Assembly: GCF_048571275.1 (NCBI RefSeq)
Contig: NZ_CP182357.1
Coordinates: 1,426,001 to 1,490,000, forward strand
Length of the DNA stretch: 64,000 nucleotides
Source of the DNA: Marinarcus sediminis
GTDB taxonomy: Bacteria > Campylobacterota > Campylobacteria > Campylobacterales > Arcobacteraceae
Direction: 5' to 3'
Part shown: in pieces, positions 34,768-44,269 of the stretch
How the letters are laid out: each line of letters opens with the position of its first letter
Numbering within the stretch: position 1 is the first letter of the stretch
Made by a program: the position numbers and the translations under genes
The notes under the pieces: model-generated
The model's database searches: none
Told to the model about the DNA's origin: nothing
Seen by the model: only the letters and a program-made list of their open reading frames with translations

Positions 34768-36888
34768 ATGAATTTCTTAAAGAGGATATTTTCAAGGGAT
34801 TTAGTTACGGTTGCACTCTTTGTTGCAATTTTAATGATTATCATTGTTCCTCTTCCAAAGTTTTTATTAGACTTTTTTTTAGTCATTTCCTTGGCGTTAG
34901 CTCTTTTGGTTTTATTAATATCTTTGTATATTCAAAAACCATCAGATCTGACGACTTTTCCTACATTGATTCTTATTTTAGCTCTTTTTAGACTCTCTTT
35001 AAATATTGCCACGACTCGTTCAATTTTAAGTGAAGGACACAATGGTCCTGAAGCAGTCAGTTCAATTATTTCAGCTTTTGGAGAGTTTGTAGTTGGTGGA
35101 AATATGGTGATTGGAATCATTGTATTTGTTATTTTGGTTTTAATTAACTTCATGGTTGTTACTAAAGGAGCAACAAGAGTTGCTGAAGTAACAGCAAGAT
35201 TTACATTGGATTCTATGCCTGGGAAACAAATGGCCATCGATGCAGATTTGAATGCAGGTTTTATTGATGATAAAGAGGCACAAGTCAGAAGAAAAATGCT
35301 CATTCAAGAAGCAAACTTTTATGGAGCCATGGATGGGTCATCTAAGTTTGTAAAAGGTGATGCCGTTGCAGGTATTATCATTACGCTGGTTAACTTAATT
35401 GGTGGATTGTTAATTGGTCTTTTTCAACATGATATGACGGTGGCACAAAGTGGTGAAATTTATACTATTTTAACCATTGGGGATGGTTTGGTTGCGCAAA
35501 TTCCTGCTTTAGTACTTTCAACTGCAACTGCGATTATCATTACACGGTCAAACATGGATGACGAGCGATTTGCAAATCAATCGATTTCTCAACTGGTTAA
35601 AGACAGTAAATCACTTATTTTAGTTGGTATTGCCTTGGTTCTTTTTGGTTTTGTGCCAGGATTTCCAACAGGAATTCTTATGATTATGGGAATCTCTTTA
35701 TCCTTTATTGGATATGCCATTTATATGATTGAAGATGAACAAAGTAATGCAGTGACCAAATTCTTTAAAGGCAAAGACAGTGCCAAAACATCTGTTCACA
35801 GTAAAGATTTAGATGAAGTTAAAAAAGAGAAAATGCTTTCAAATAAACCTAATGAAGAAAAAACGTTAGAAAGTATCATGAAAATGGAAGTTCTGGAGTT
35901 AAAACTGGGAGTAAGATTGCTTCAATTGGTTCAAGGAAACTCAGAGTTACTTGATAAAATAAGAGGTATCCGAAAATCAATTGCAACGGAATTGGGGTTT
36001 GTTATTCCGCAAATTAGAATTTCAGATGATGTCAATTTACAACCTGACCAATATAAATTGCATTTAAAAAGAATCCCTATCATAAGTGGAAGCGTACAAG
36101 CCAAAAAACTCCTTGCAATGGGTGGAATTGGCAATGAACAACTCAAAGGATTAAAGGTTAAAGAGCCTGTCTTTAACCTCGATGCCACATGGATTGATGA
36201 GAGTCAAAAAGAGGAAGCCCTGATGAAAGGCTTTACTGTTGTTGATGCACCAACCATTATTTCAACGCATCTGTCTGAAACCATTAAAAAACATGCAGAA
36301 GATATCATTACACGGCAAGATATTGTTGATATTGTTGAAGGGTTAAAACAAAACTTCCCAATTGTTATTGAAGAGGCGATGAAAATTACCACGCATGGAA
36401 CTCTTTTAAAAGTGTGTCGAGATCTGCTTCATGAAAAAATTCCAATTGTGGATATGCTGACCATCATTGAATCTGTTGCAGATATTGCTGAGTTCACTAA
36501 AATCCCTGATGTATTGCTTGAGCATGTCAGAAGTAAACTTTATCGACTGATTACGCAACGATTTAAAGGCGAGGACAATGTTTTACATATCATTACCATT
36601 AAACCTGATTTGGAACAACAATTTATCAGTAAACTGCAAGAACAACATGGGGTATCGCAGTTGATGTTAAGTATTGGTGAAATTAACTCCCTCGTGGTTA
36701 AAACCAAAGAGTTAATTGAAAAAATTGATGCCAAAGGTATTTCAAAAATTGCCATGGTTGTTGACCCACTTTTAAGAAAAAGAATTTCAGAAATATATGA
36801 GAAATTTGGTCTTCAAGTGGCAGTTTTAAGTCATGCAGAATTGGATTCAAAAGCAAATTTTGCTATTGAGGGCACATTAGAATTTTAA
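34768..36888 (+). CDS. flhA: Flagellar export gate protein FlhA
   Basis: FlhA is the largest export-gate subunit. The 706 residues have eight expected membrane helices in the first 330 residues. The conserved cytoplasmic loop (LDSMPGKQMAIDADLNAGFIDD) lies at about 150-171. A large cytoplasmic docking domain (about 345-706) follows. Length and motifs are standard. It lies 23 bases behind flgL and 20 before a BatD-like gene that may share its transcript. Confidence 0.97.
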   Translation: MNFLKRIFSRDLVTVALFVAILMIIIVPLPKFLLDFFLVISLALALLVLLISLYIQKPSDLTTFPTLILILALFRLSLNIATTRSILSEGHNGPEAVSSIISAFGEFVVGGNMVIGIIVFVILVLINFMVVTKGATRVAEVTARFTLDSMPGKQMAIDADLNAGFIDDKEAQVRRKMLIQEANFYGAMDGSSKFVKGDAVAGIIITLVNLIGGLLIGLFQHDMTVAQSGEIYTILTIGDGLVAQIPALVLSTATAIIITRSNMDDERFANQSISQLVKDSKSLILVGIALVLFGFVPGFPTGILMIMGISLSFIGYAIYMIEDEQSNAVTKFFKGKDSAKTSVHSKDLDEVKKEKMLSNKPNEEKTLESIMKMEVLELKLGVRLLQLVQGNSELLDKIRGIRKSIATELGFVIPQIRISDDVNLQPDQYKLHLKRIPIISGSVQAKKLLAMGGIGNEQLKGLKVKEPVFNLDATWIDESQKEEALMKGFTVVDAPTIISTHLSETIKKHAEDIITRQDIVDIVEGLKQNFPIVIEEAMKITTHGTLLKVCRDLLHEKIPIVDMLTIIESVADIAEFTKIPDVLLEHVRSKLYRLITQRFKGEDNVLHIITIKPDLEQQFISKLQEQHGVSQLMLSIGEINSLVVKTKELIEKIDAKGISKIAMVVDPLLRKRISEIYEKFGLQVAVLSHAELDSKANFAIEGTLEF

Positions 36889-36908
36889 ATTTTTGAAGAA
36901 GAATATTA

Positions 36909-38375
36909 ATGATAATTAAATGGTTACTCTTTTTTAGTGTTGTATTGAGTTGTTTGCATGCCGATGTAAAAATGGATGCTCCTAAAAGTTTTACGTCAGG
37001 AGAAGCGTTGGTTTTTTCAATTGTAGCCAATGGAGAAACAGTAACCTTTCCTAAAATCGATTCGATTGATGGTTTTGTTGTACAAAACAGCAATACTTCA
37101 AAAAATATCTCCATTATCAATGCACAAAGAACGCAACGCATTGAAAAACAGTTTTTACTTTTTCCGAATAAAGATATTACGATTCCTTCATTTAAAATCA
37201 CCATTGATGGGAAAGATTATTTTACGCAAGAAAAACATATTGCAATGCGAAAAGCGGTGAAAACACATGATGATAATTTTGATTTTACGCTTTTAAGTAA
37301 TAAACAAAGACTCTACACAGGGCAGAGTGCTCTTTTAACCTTTAAATTTAAACATAAAAATACGCAACAAATTCTTGACATGGCGTTAAACACACCTGAT
37401 TTTTCAAACTTTTGGGTCAAACAAATAGGCAAAGCACAAAAGGTTGAAGAGGGTAACTTTACCACTGATATTTTAAAATATGTGGTTTTCCCACAAAAAA
37501 GTGGAGTGTTAGTGATACCTCCTGCGAGTATTTCTGTTACACTGCTTGATGAGAGCGTGAATCGATACTCATTTTTTGGAACACCAACAAAAATAGATAA
37601 AATCTATTCCAATGAGTTGAAGTTTGAAGTAAAACCGTTGCCTGAAGGGGTGAGTGTTGTGGGTGATTTCACCATGAACGATGAACTTTCTCATACAAAA
37701 GTCAATGCCGGTGATGCTTTGAGTTATAATGTTGAAATTAAAGGGTGCGGAAATATTGATGACATTAAAGAATTTAAACTCAATATTCCCAATGCCACAA
37801 TTTATGACAACCCTGCTCAAAAGAGTTTTGACTTTGTCAATAATGAATATTGTGGAAGTTATAAAAAAACATTTTCAATTGTTGCCAATGAAGATTATGA
37901 GATTTCATCTCTTTTATTTTCATATTTTGATTTAAAAACCAAAAGAGTAAAAACAGTTAAAACCAAAGCCCATAAAGTTAACGTTCATGCGAACACACAA
38001 AAGAGTGTCACCCTTGAAAAACAGCCAAAAGTAGAGCCAAAAAGCGGGCAAATAAAAGAGCAAGTTGTTATTGATAAGCGCAGCAATATTTTCTTTTTTC
38101 TTTATGGTATACTTTTTTCGATTTTTCTGTTTTTTGTTGTGAAATTTATTTCAAATAAAAGAAAGCCTAAAAAAGAGATTGAAAAACCTTTGAGTAAAAA
38201 AATCAAAGAGTGCAAAAGCACACAAGCCTTGCTTAAACTCTTGATTCCGTATGTTAATATCAATAACAGTTTAGATGATATTATTTTTGAATTAGAGAAG
38301 AAGCGTGATGTAGATGTAAAAATTAAGAAAAAAGAGATTATAAAAATAATAGAATCTTTAAATTATAAAGGATAA
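36909..38375 (+). CDS. BatD-like exported protein
   Basis: The 488-residue protein has a signal peptide (about 1-18), a beta-rich periplasmic part (about 19-390), one membrane helix (about 395-415) and a cytoplasmic tail. The opening VKMDAPKSFTSGEALVFSIV and the strand IEKQFLLFPNKDITIPSFKI are typical of BatD ('oxygen tolerance') proteins, which usually accompany MoxR and VWA proteins BatA and BatB. Those partners are not nearby, so it may be an orphan. It follows flhA with a 20-base gap and precedes an HlyD-like gene by 2 bases. Confidence 0.72.
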   Translation: MIIKWLLFFSVVLSCLHADVKMDAPKSFTSGEALVFSIVANGETVTFPKIDSIDGFVVQNSNTSKNISIINAQRTQRIEKQFLLFPNKDITIPSFKITIDGKDYFTQEKHIAMRKAVKTHDDNFDFTLLSNKQRLYTGQSALLTFKFKHKNTQQILDMALNTPDFSNFWVKQIGKAQKVEEGNFTTDILKYVVFPQKSGVLVIPPASISVTLLDESVNRYSFFGTPTKIDKIYSNELKFEVKPLPEGVSVVGDFTMNDELSHTKVNAGDALSYNVEIKGCGNIDDIKEFKLNIPNATIYDNPAQKSFDFVNNEYCGSYKKTFSIVANEDYEISSLLFSYFDLKTKRVKTVKTKAHKVNVHANTQKSVTLEKQPKVEPKSGQIKEQVVIDKRSNIFFFLYGILFSIFLFFVVKFISNKRKPKKEIEKPLSKKIKECKSTQALLKLLIPYVNINNSLDDIIFELEKKRDVDVKIKKKEIIKIIESLNYKG

Positions 38376-38377
38376 AA

Positions 38378-39082
38378 ATGAAAACAGTATTATTGGTTTT
38401 TTTGAGTCTATCGTTGTATGCCAATGAGTTTTATGCCAAACTGGAACCCATACAAAGTTATGTGGTCAAATCAACGGTCAGCGGTGAAATTATCTATACC
38501 AATGATTCAATTGAAGGAAAATATGCCAAAAATTCATTGATTGTTGAGATGAATTCTAAAGTTGATCAAATCGATTTAGAACAGACTAAAAATAAATTAA
38601 AAGCCTATGATGCCATGATTGCTATTGAACAAAATAACTATCAACGACTTAAAAAGGTGACTACACGATCTGATTTTGATAAAGATGCTCAAATGTTAAA
38701 AGCATTAACATTGCAGTCAACCAAAGCCGATTTATTGATTAAAATTGCACAATTAGAAGATGACATTAAAAACAAAAAACTTTTTGAAAAGAACAGATAT
38801 ATCTATAATATCAGTGTAAAAAAAGGGGATTATGTTAATCCTGGAACCCTTTTATATGAAGCAAAAGATTTATCCAAAGCAAAGTTAGAAATTTTTATTC
38901 CCATTAATGATGTTGAATCGTTAATGTCAAAAACAATTTATTTAGACAATGAAGCTACTGATTTAAAAATTGATAAAGTCTACAAAGTTGCAGATGCTAC
39001 ACATATTTCATCATATAAAGCAGAAATTATTGTGAACAACCCAAAACAGTTCTCAAAGTTGGTAAAAATTGAATTCAAATAA
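38378..39082 (+). CDS. HlyD-like periplasmic adaptor protein
   Basis: The 234 residues start with a signal peptide (MKTVLLVFLSLSLYA). The layout is that of a membrane-fusion protein: a first half-lipoyl strand (VKSTVSGEIIYTNDSIEGKY, about 28-47), a helical hairpin (about 60-145) and a second half-lipoyl strand (YNISVKKGDYVNPGTLLYEA). It is short and lacks the long beta-barrel and inner-membrane helix of efflux adaptors. No RND or ABC pump gene lies next to it, so the partner is unknown. It may be cotranscribed with the BatD-like gene. Confidence 0.65.
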   Translation: MKTVLLVFLSLSLYANEFYAKLEPIQSYVVKSTVSGEIIYTNDSIEGKYAKNSLIVEMNSKVDQIDLEQTKNKLKAYDAMIAIEQNNYQRLKKVTTRSDFDKDAQMLKALTLQSTKADLLIKIAQLEDDIKNKKLFEKNRYIYNISVKKGDYVNPGTLLYEAKDLSKAKLEIFIPINDVESLMSKTIYLDNEATDLKIDKVYKVADATHISSYKAEIIVNNPKQFSKLVKIEFK

Positions 39083-40775
39083 TAGTATTGCTTGCCCACT
39101 TGATTGTTACGATGCATGTCAAGCAAAGTTTGAAAATGGCAATTGTAAACCCGATTCAAATCATCTGGTTACTCAAAGTAAATTGTGCAGAAATTTTGCT
39201 CATTTGATTTCAGAAGAACCCTTAACAACACCAACTTTTCAAAATAATGAAATCACCTTAGATGAATCTTTGAATATATTGGTTGAACGACTTAAACAAA
39301 CCGATCCTTCAAAAGTGTTGTATTATAAAGGAAGTGGCAACATTGGCATCATGCAAAATGCACCAAAAGTTTTTTTTGATCAATACGGTGCCGTTTTTAC
39401 ACGCGGAAGTTTGTGTGATGGAGGAGGGGGCGAAGGCCTTCGTCTTGGCAGAGGTGCGGTGATTAATCCGCCCTTTGAAAACCTTTTAAATGCCGATGTG
39501 ATTCTATGTTGGGGAAGAAACTTTACCGTTACTTCTTCTCATATGTACAGACTTGTCAAAGATAAAATCTTTATCACCATTGATCCAACGGTAACGCCAA
39601 TTGCAAAAAAATCGGCAATTCATTTGCAAATCAATCCCAAAACAGACCATGAACTGGCTCTTTTAATGACCCGATTTGCTTACATGAATGATATGGAAGA
39701 TGAAGCCTCTTTTAAAGCGTATGCCAAGGGGGAGAGTTGGTTTTTTGATTTGGCCAAAGAGCGACCCCTAGTCTCATATGAAAGCACAATAGGGGTAGCT
39801 TTAGGTGAAGTTTCAAAAGCCATGGATTTAATGAAAAACAAAAAAGTGGCTATTATGGTGGGATTGGGTGTAGAAAAATATTATGAGGCTGCTTCTATTA
39901 TGAGATGCATTGACTCTTTTGCAGCGTATATTGGGGTACACAATAAAGAAGCAGGTGGTTTGTGGTATCTCAGTGATTCTGCGTATGGTTACGAAAATCA
40001 ATTCCCCATACAACCTAAAAAGAGAGTGGATATTCCCAGTGTCAATTTTGCAGAGTATGATTTGGTGTTTATACAAGGAGCAAATCCCGTTATCAGTGCT
40101 CCTAACAGCAAACGAGTCATTGAAGGCTTAAAAGAGACCTTCGTGGTTTTTTTTGGAACGACACTGAATGATACAGCGAAATATGCGCATTTGATTATTC
40201 CTTCAACACATTTTTTGGCCAAAAGTGATGTTCGACTCTCATATGGACATGAGTATAAAGCTCTGTCTACACCTGTTCAAGCTAAAGATGAAAACACCAT
40301 CAGTGAATATGACTTAAGTGCGTATTTAATTGAACAATTTGCATTGAAAGCGATGAAAAAAGAAGAGGATATCGTTGATTATTATATGAATACTCAGCCC
40401 CAAATCAATAGAAAAATAGAGAAGTTTGAGTTTGTAGAAGAGCTGGATATTGAACCTTTATATGAAGATAAAGAGGAGAATCAATATTATTTGATTACGT
40501 CTAAAAGGAGTGATTCATTAAATTCACAGTTTAACGTAGACTCTCATGCTTATATGCACTCTTCAAGTGGATTTAAACAGGGCGATAAGGTTATAATTTC
40601 TTCTTTGTATGGTGAAGCAAATTTCGTCATTCAACTCAACGATGATGTGAAGAGTAATTGTATACTTATTTATGCTGGTGCAAAAAATGTCAATTGTTTA
40701 ACTTCGCATAAAAGTGATGAAGCCAATTTCTCTGCCATTTTTCAAGAGGTATTATTAAACATTGAATTATTATAA
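39069..40775 (+). CDS. Molybdopterin oxidoreductase with an N-terminal iron-sulfur site
   Basis: A 568-residue member of the DMSO-reductase superfamily. C9, C13, C17 and C40 form the expected 4Fe-4S ligand set. Residues about 90-200 (YYKGSGNIGIMQNAPKVFF, SLCDGGGGEGLRLGRG) and 330-390 (DLVFIQGANPVISAPNSKR, AKYAHLIIPSTHFL) are the two nucleotide-binding parts. A C-terminal beta domain starts near 470. It has no twin-arginine signal, so it should be cytoplasmic. It is shorter than most relatives and no iron-sulfur or membrane subunit is adjacent. The substrate is unknown. The TTG start overlaps the HlyD-like gene by 14 bases. Confidence 0.85.
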   Translation: MNSNNSIACPLDCYDACQAKFENGNCKPDSNHLVTQSKLCRNFAHLISEEPLTTPTFQNNEITLDESLNILVERLKQTDPSKVLYYKGSGNIGIMQNAPKVFFDQYGAVFTRGSLCDGGGGEGLRLGRGAVINPPFENLLNADVILCWGRNFTVTSSHMYRLVKDKIFITIDPTVTPIAKKSAIHLQINPKTDHELALLMTRFAYMNDMEDEASFKAYAKGESWFFDLAKERPLVSYESTIGVALGEVSKAMDLMKNKKVAIMVGLGVEKYYEAASIMRCIDSFAAYIGVHNKEAGGLWYLSDSAYGYENQFPIQPKKRVDIPSVNFAEYDLVFIQGANPVISAPNSKRVIEGLKETFVVFFGTTLNDTAKYAHLIIPSTHFLAKSDVRLSYGHEYKALSTPVQAKDENTISEYDLSAYLIEQFALKAMKKEEDIVDYYMNTQPQINRKIEKFEFVEELDIEPLYEDKEENQYYLITSKRSDSLNSQFNVDSHAYMHSSSGFKQGDKVIISSLYGEANFVIQLNDDVKSNCILIYAGAKNVNCLTSHKSDEANFSAIFQEVLLNIELL

Positions 40776-41943
40776 TTTATTCACTCAATATCCCATTGTT
40801 AGACAACTCTCCCTTTTACAATTTATTGCCTATTTTGGTGCATGGTTTTCCAATGTTGCTATTTATACCATGCTGGTCAATTTTGGTTCTTCGTCTTTTG
40901 CTATTTCAGTAGTAACAGCGATGCATCTTCTGCCTGCAGTATTTATTGCTCCTTTTTCTGGGGTTATTATTGATAAATTTAGAATCAAACCGTTGATGTT
41001 CTGCTTGATAGCAACAGAGTTGTGTATGACGTTATTGTTTTTAACAATCAGTGATAAATCTCAGCTTTGGCTCTTGATGATTTTTATTTTTATTCGAATG
41101 GGCAGTTCCTCTATGTTTTTTTCAACTGAAATGTCGTTGTTGCCCAAATTGATTTCAGGAGTTGCTTTGCAAAAAGCCAATGAAATCCACTCTATTATTT
41201 GGTCATTTACTTTTGCTTTTGGGATGGCGATTAGTGGAGTCGTGGTCAATTTTTATGGGGTAAAAACTGCCATTATCATTGATGCTTTATTTTTTGTAGT
41301 GGCACTTATTGTTTTTTTAAATATAAATTTTAAAATAGAAATGATTCATACAAAAGAGACATTTTTAAGTATGATAAAAGATGGGTTTTTGTATATAAAA
41401 AGTAATAAACTTGTGTTACAATTAATTTTGTTGCATTCAAGTGTGGGATTAACTGCTTTTGATACACTCGTAACACTGTTGGCAAAAAATGAGTACCGTT
41501 ATGTGATAGCTGTACCCTTATCCATTGGTATTACCAATGCTGTGCGCGCTTTGGCTTTGATGGTGGGTCCTTTGTTTATTACCAATTGGGTCAATAAAGA
41601 GAGAATGACTTATATATTTATATTTCAAGGGCTTGCCATTGTTTTGTGGGGAATTTTTCAGTTCAATTTTTATATTGCCTTAATTGCAATATTTTTTACT
41701 GGCTTTACGACAACAACCATTTGGTCTGTAACGTATGCGTATATACAAGAGAATGTAGAACAGCGTTATATGGGAAGAGTGATTTCATACAATGATATGA
41801 TTTTTATGCTTTCAAATGTTATTACAACACTTTTTATAGGGGTGATGGCAAGTTTCATCTCTCTTGAATGGATTACTGTTGTTTTAGGGATTGCTTTTTT
41901 TGTGGTCGCATATTATTATAAAAGGATTTTACATTGGATTTAG
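40762..41943 (+). CDS. MFS transporter
   Basis: The 393 residues contain about 12 hydrophobic helices in two halves. The first loop carries the major-facilitator pattern GVIIDKFRIKP (about 55-65). The opening RQLSLLQFIAYFGAWFSNVA and the overall length fit the MFS group of drug or metabolite exporters. Substrate cannot be told. It starts with TTG inside the end of the oxidoreductase gene and overlaps the following small gene by 10 bases, so the three are likely translated from one message. Confidence 0.82.
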   Translation: MNYYNLFTQYPIVRQLSLLQFIAYFGAWFSNVAIYTMLVNFGSSSFAISVVTAMHLLPAVFIAPFSGVIIDKFRIKPLMFCLIATELCMTLLFLTISDKSQLWLLMIFIFIRMGSSSMFFSTEMSLLPKLISGVALQKANEIHSIIWSFTFAFGMAISGVVVNFYGVKTAIIIDALFFVVALIVFLNINFKIEMIHTKETFLSMIKDGFLYIKSNKLVLQLILLHSSVGLTAFDTLVTLLAKNEYRYVIAVPLSIGITNAVRALALMVGPLFITNWVNKERMTYIFIFQGLAIVLWGIFQFNFYIALIAIFFTGFTTTTIWSVTYAYIQENVEQRYMGRVISYNDMIFMLSNVITTLFIGVMASFISLEWITVVLGIAFFVVAYYYKRILHWI

Positions 41944-42158
41944 AGACAAAAGTATTACTCTTAGGAATTTTAACCAAACACAATGATGAGAGTTTAAATG
42001 ATGTGCTGATTAAATTAGAAGATGCAGGGGTATTTACACTCAAAGATGGAAAAAAATATTTAAAAAATCTTAAAAGTGATGGTTTGATTGTAGATAACAA
42101 ACTCTCTGTTACGGGTAACTTAAGAGCCAAAGAGATAGAAAAAGAGTTTAAAATATAA
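41934..42158 (+). CDS. Small winged-helix-like protein
   Basis: The 74 residues are soluble and charged. The order LETKVLLLGILTKH, a second helix (ESLNDVLIKLEDAG), KDGKKYLKNLKSDGLIV and a beta turn (DNKLSVTGNLRAKEI) resembles a small winged helix, but I recognise no named family. It starts with TTG in the end of the MFS gene and ends directly before the histidine kinase start, with no spacer. It could be a regulator or an adaptor for the kinase. Confidence 0.6.
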   Translation: MDLETKVLLLGILTKHNDESLNDVLIKLEDAGVFTLKDGKKYLKNLKSDGLIVDNKLSVTGNLRAKEIEKEFKI

Positions 42159-43379
42159 ATGTTTAATGAAAAAAATTTACCTAAACTGATTCTTTTAAGT
42201 CCTATTTTTTTTATACTGCTTATTATTGTGGTTGTGACCTATTTGCAAATCAGTGATTTTAATAAAATATATGAAGATGAGACGAATGAATTGCATGAAA
42301 TTATAGCTCAATCGGGCAATAATTTAATGAGTCAAGATAAAATTGACAGATTAATTCAAAAGAAGTTATTGAATCGAGAAAAGAGCATTAAAAAAGTCGT
42401 TTTAGTTGCATTTTTCGTATTGATTATTATGTCTTTTTTTGCCTATTTTATTTCAAAAAAAATCACATCTATTTTGAATCGATATAAAAAGGATATTGAA
42501 TTTAATCAAAACAAGTTAAAAAATATCAATCAAACGTTAGAAGAGAAAGTTAAAAAGAAAACCAGAAAACTTGAAAAGTTTAATAAAAAACTTAAAAATG
42601 AGATTTTAAAAGAGGTCAATAAAAACAGACAAAAAGATGGTGTGCTTTTTCAACAATCTAAAATGGTATCCATGGGGGAGATGCTGGAAAATGTTGCACA
42701 TCAATGGCGACAACCTTTGAGTATTATCTCTTCAAGTGCCAGTGGTATGGTTTTGAAAATGGAGTACAATCTGTTTCATCAAGATGAAGCAAAAAATGAA
42801 TTAAATCTTATTGTTCAAACAACCAAAGAACTCTCTTCGACAATTGATATTTTTAATAAATACTTCTCAAAAAGTGAATCGTTAGAGTATTTTAATGTCA
42901 CTGATGCCATTAATTCAAATTTGCAAATTATGGACTCCTCAATGAAAAGCAATCATATTGATATCATTAAAAGATTTAAAGATGATATTACTATTTTTGG
43001 ATTTAAAAATGAGTTTGCACAAGCCATAATGAATATTATCAATAATGCCAAAGATGTTTTGCTCCAAAATATTGATATAAAATATCGACGGCTGATCTGC
43101 ATAGAGCTCTATAAAGATAAAGCCAATACAATCATTACTATTATAGATAATGGGGGTGGCATTGATGAAACCATTCTGGACAAAATCTTTGACCCTTATT
43201 TTACGACAAAAGATAAAACACAAGGGACAGGTATCGGATTGTATCTGTCTCGAGAAATTATTGTCAATCACATGAAAGGTGAACTCAGTGTTAAAAATGA
43301 TAAATTTATTGTTGATGGCGCCGAGTATCTTGGGGCAAAATTTTCTATTATTTTAAAAGTTCAAGAGAGTATGTGCTGA
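42159..43379 (+). CDS. Membrane sensor histidine kinase
   Basis: The 406-residue kinase has two membrane helices (about 9-29 and 79-98) flanking a small periplasmic segment (about 30-78), a coiled coil (110-160), the phospho-acceptor H181 in NVAHQWRQPL, an N box (NIINNAKDVL near 293), G1 (IIDNGGGID) and G2 (GTGIGLYLSREI). The AHQWRQPL H box is common in campylobacterial kinases. No response regulator gene is adjacent. The short sensor region suggests it senses a membrane or cytoplasmic cue or works with a partner. Confidence 0.87.
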   Translation: MFNEKNLPKLILLSPIFFILLIIVVVTYLQISDFNKIYEDETNELHEIIAQSGNNLMSQDKIDRLIQKKLLNREKSIKKVVLVAFFVLIIMSFFAYFISKKITSILNRYKKDIEFNQNKLKNINQTLEEKVKKKTRKLEKFNKKLKNEILKEVNKNRQKDGVLFQQSKMVSMGEMLENVAHQWRQPLSIISSSASGMVLKMEYNLFHQDEAKNELNLIVQTTKELSSTIDIFNKYFSKSESLEYFNVTDAINSNLQIMDSSMKSNHIDIIKRFKDDITIFGFKNEFAQAIMNIINNAKDVLLQNIDIKYRRLICIELYKDKANTIITIIDNGGGIDETILDKIFDPYFTTKDKTQGTGIGLYLSREIIVNHMKGELSVKNDKFIVDGAEYLGAKFSIILKVQESMC

Positions 43380-43452
43380 AATAGTTCTGCTGTATCATAA
43401 TGTTTCCAAGTTGCAATCAAAGAGTTGATAAAATAGGCAATTAAGGAGTATT

Positions 43453-44160
43453 ATGAACATTGAAGAGATTAAAACATTCATTAAAAAAGCTCAATACTAC
43501 ACAGAATATCTTCCCATTATTGATGCAAAAACGCTAAAAGTACTTGCCTATGAAGCAAATTCACGGTTTATTTTAGGTACAAAAGAGGTATCTACAAATA
43601 AGTTTTTTAAAGAGCTTCATCACAACAGCAAAATTTTTTTCTATTTAGAACAACGGAATAAAAAACTGCAAATTGACAATTGTAAAAAAGAGGTACCGCT
43701 TTTTTTACACTTTGATTCAAAAACTGTTCATACCAAAGAACAAAGAGATTTTTGGAAAACGTTTTTAACCCCTTATCGTGAAAATATTGTTATTGGAATT
43801 ACAGAAAATGGTTCGGTCAAAGATTCATACAATGCCAATATTAAATCATTTACAAAATGGATTAAAAAAAATAATTTTCAATCGTCATTAAATAGTGTTG
43901 TAAGTGAGGGAGCTATTTTCTCTTTTAAAGCCATGCAAAGAGCAAAATATATAAAAATCGACAGAAAGTTTATAAAAAAAGTTCAACATAATGACACTTA
44001 TAAAGAATTTATAAAGCAATTTGTACTGTTTTGTAATAGCAATAAACAAGAGGTAATTTTAACCAATATTAACACAGATAAGGATTTAAAATTAGCCCAA
44101 GAAATGGGAATTAATCTCATTCAAGGAGACCATTTCAGCAAGGAAAGTTTCAGTGCATAG
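43453..44160 (+). CDS. Degenerate EAL-domain protein
   Basis: The 235-residue protein aligns by eye with an EAL phosphodiesterase domain. YEANSRF (33-39) replaces YEALLRW, GITENG (115-120) matches the ITE motif, YIKIDRKFI (167-175) matches the DxxK region and IQGDHFSK (223-230) matches QGYxFS. The metal-binding DDFG is replaced by an NSVVSEG stretch, and the VAEGVE glutamate is missing (VILTNIN). It therefore probably cannot cleave cyclic di-GMP and may bind it or act through protein contacts. A GGAG ribosome site supports the ATG. It sits between a kinase and a chemoreceptor. Confidence 0.7.
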   Translation: MNIEEIKTFIKKAQYYTEYLPIIDAKTLKVLAYEANSRFILGTKEVSTNKFFKELHHNSKIFFYLEQRNKKLQIDNCKKEVPLFLHFDSKTVHTKEQRDFWKTFLTPYRENIVIGITENGSVKDSYNANIKSFTKWIKKNNFQSSLNSVVSEGAIFSFKAMQRAKYIKIDRKFIKKVQHNDTYKEFIKQFVLFCNSNKQEVILTNINTDKDLKLAQEMGINLIQGDHFSKESFSA

Positions 44161-44269
44161 CATGAAAACAGTGTGACATTTTTTTGTTTTTGTAATACTA
44201 ATTGTTTTTTTTTAAGATTAAATTCCCATTTCAGTGGTAAAATGTAACAATTCATTCAGAGGAGTTCAC

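Noticed and set aside
44234..44269. Upstream GTG start for the chemoreceptor
   Set aside because: It adds 12 polar residues before the membrane helix and lacks a ribosome site; AGAGGAG is correctly placed for ATG 44270.
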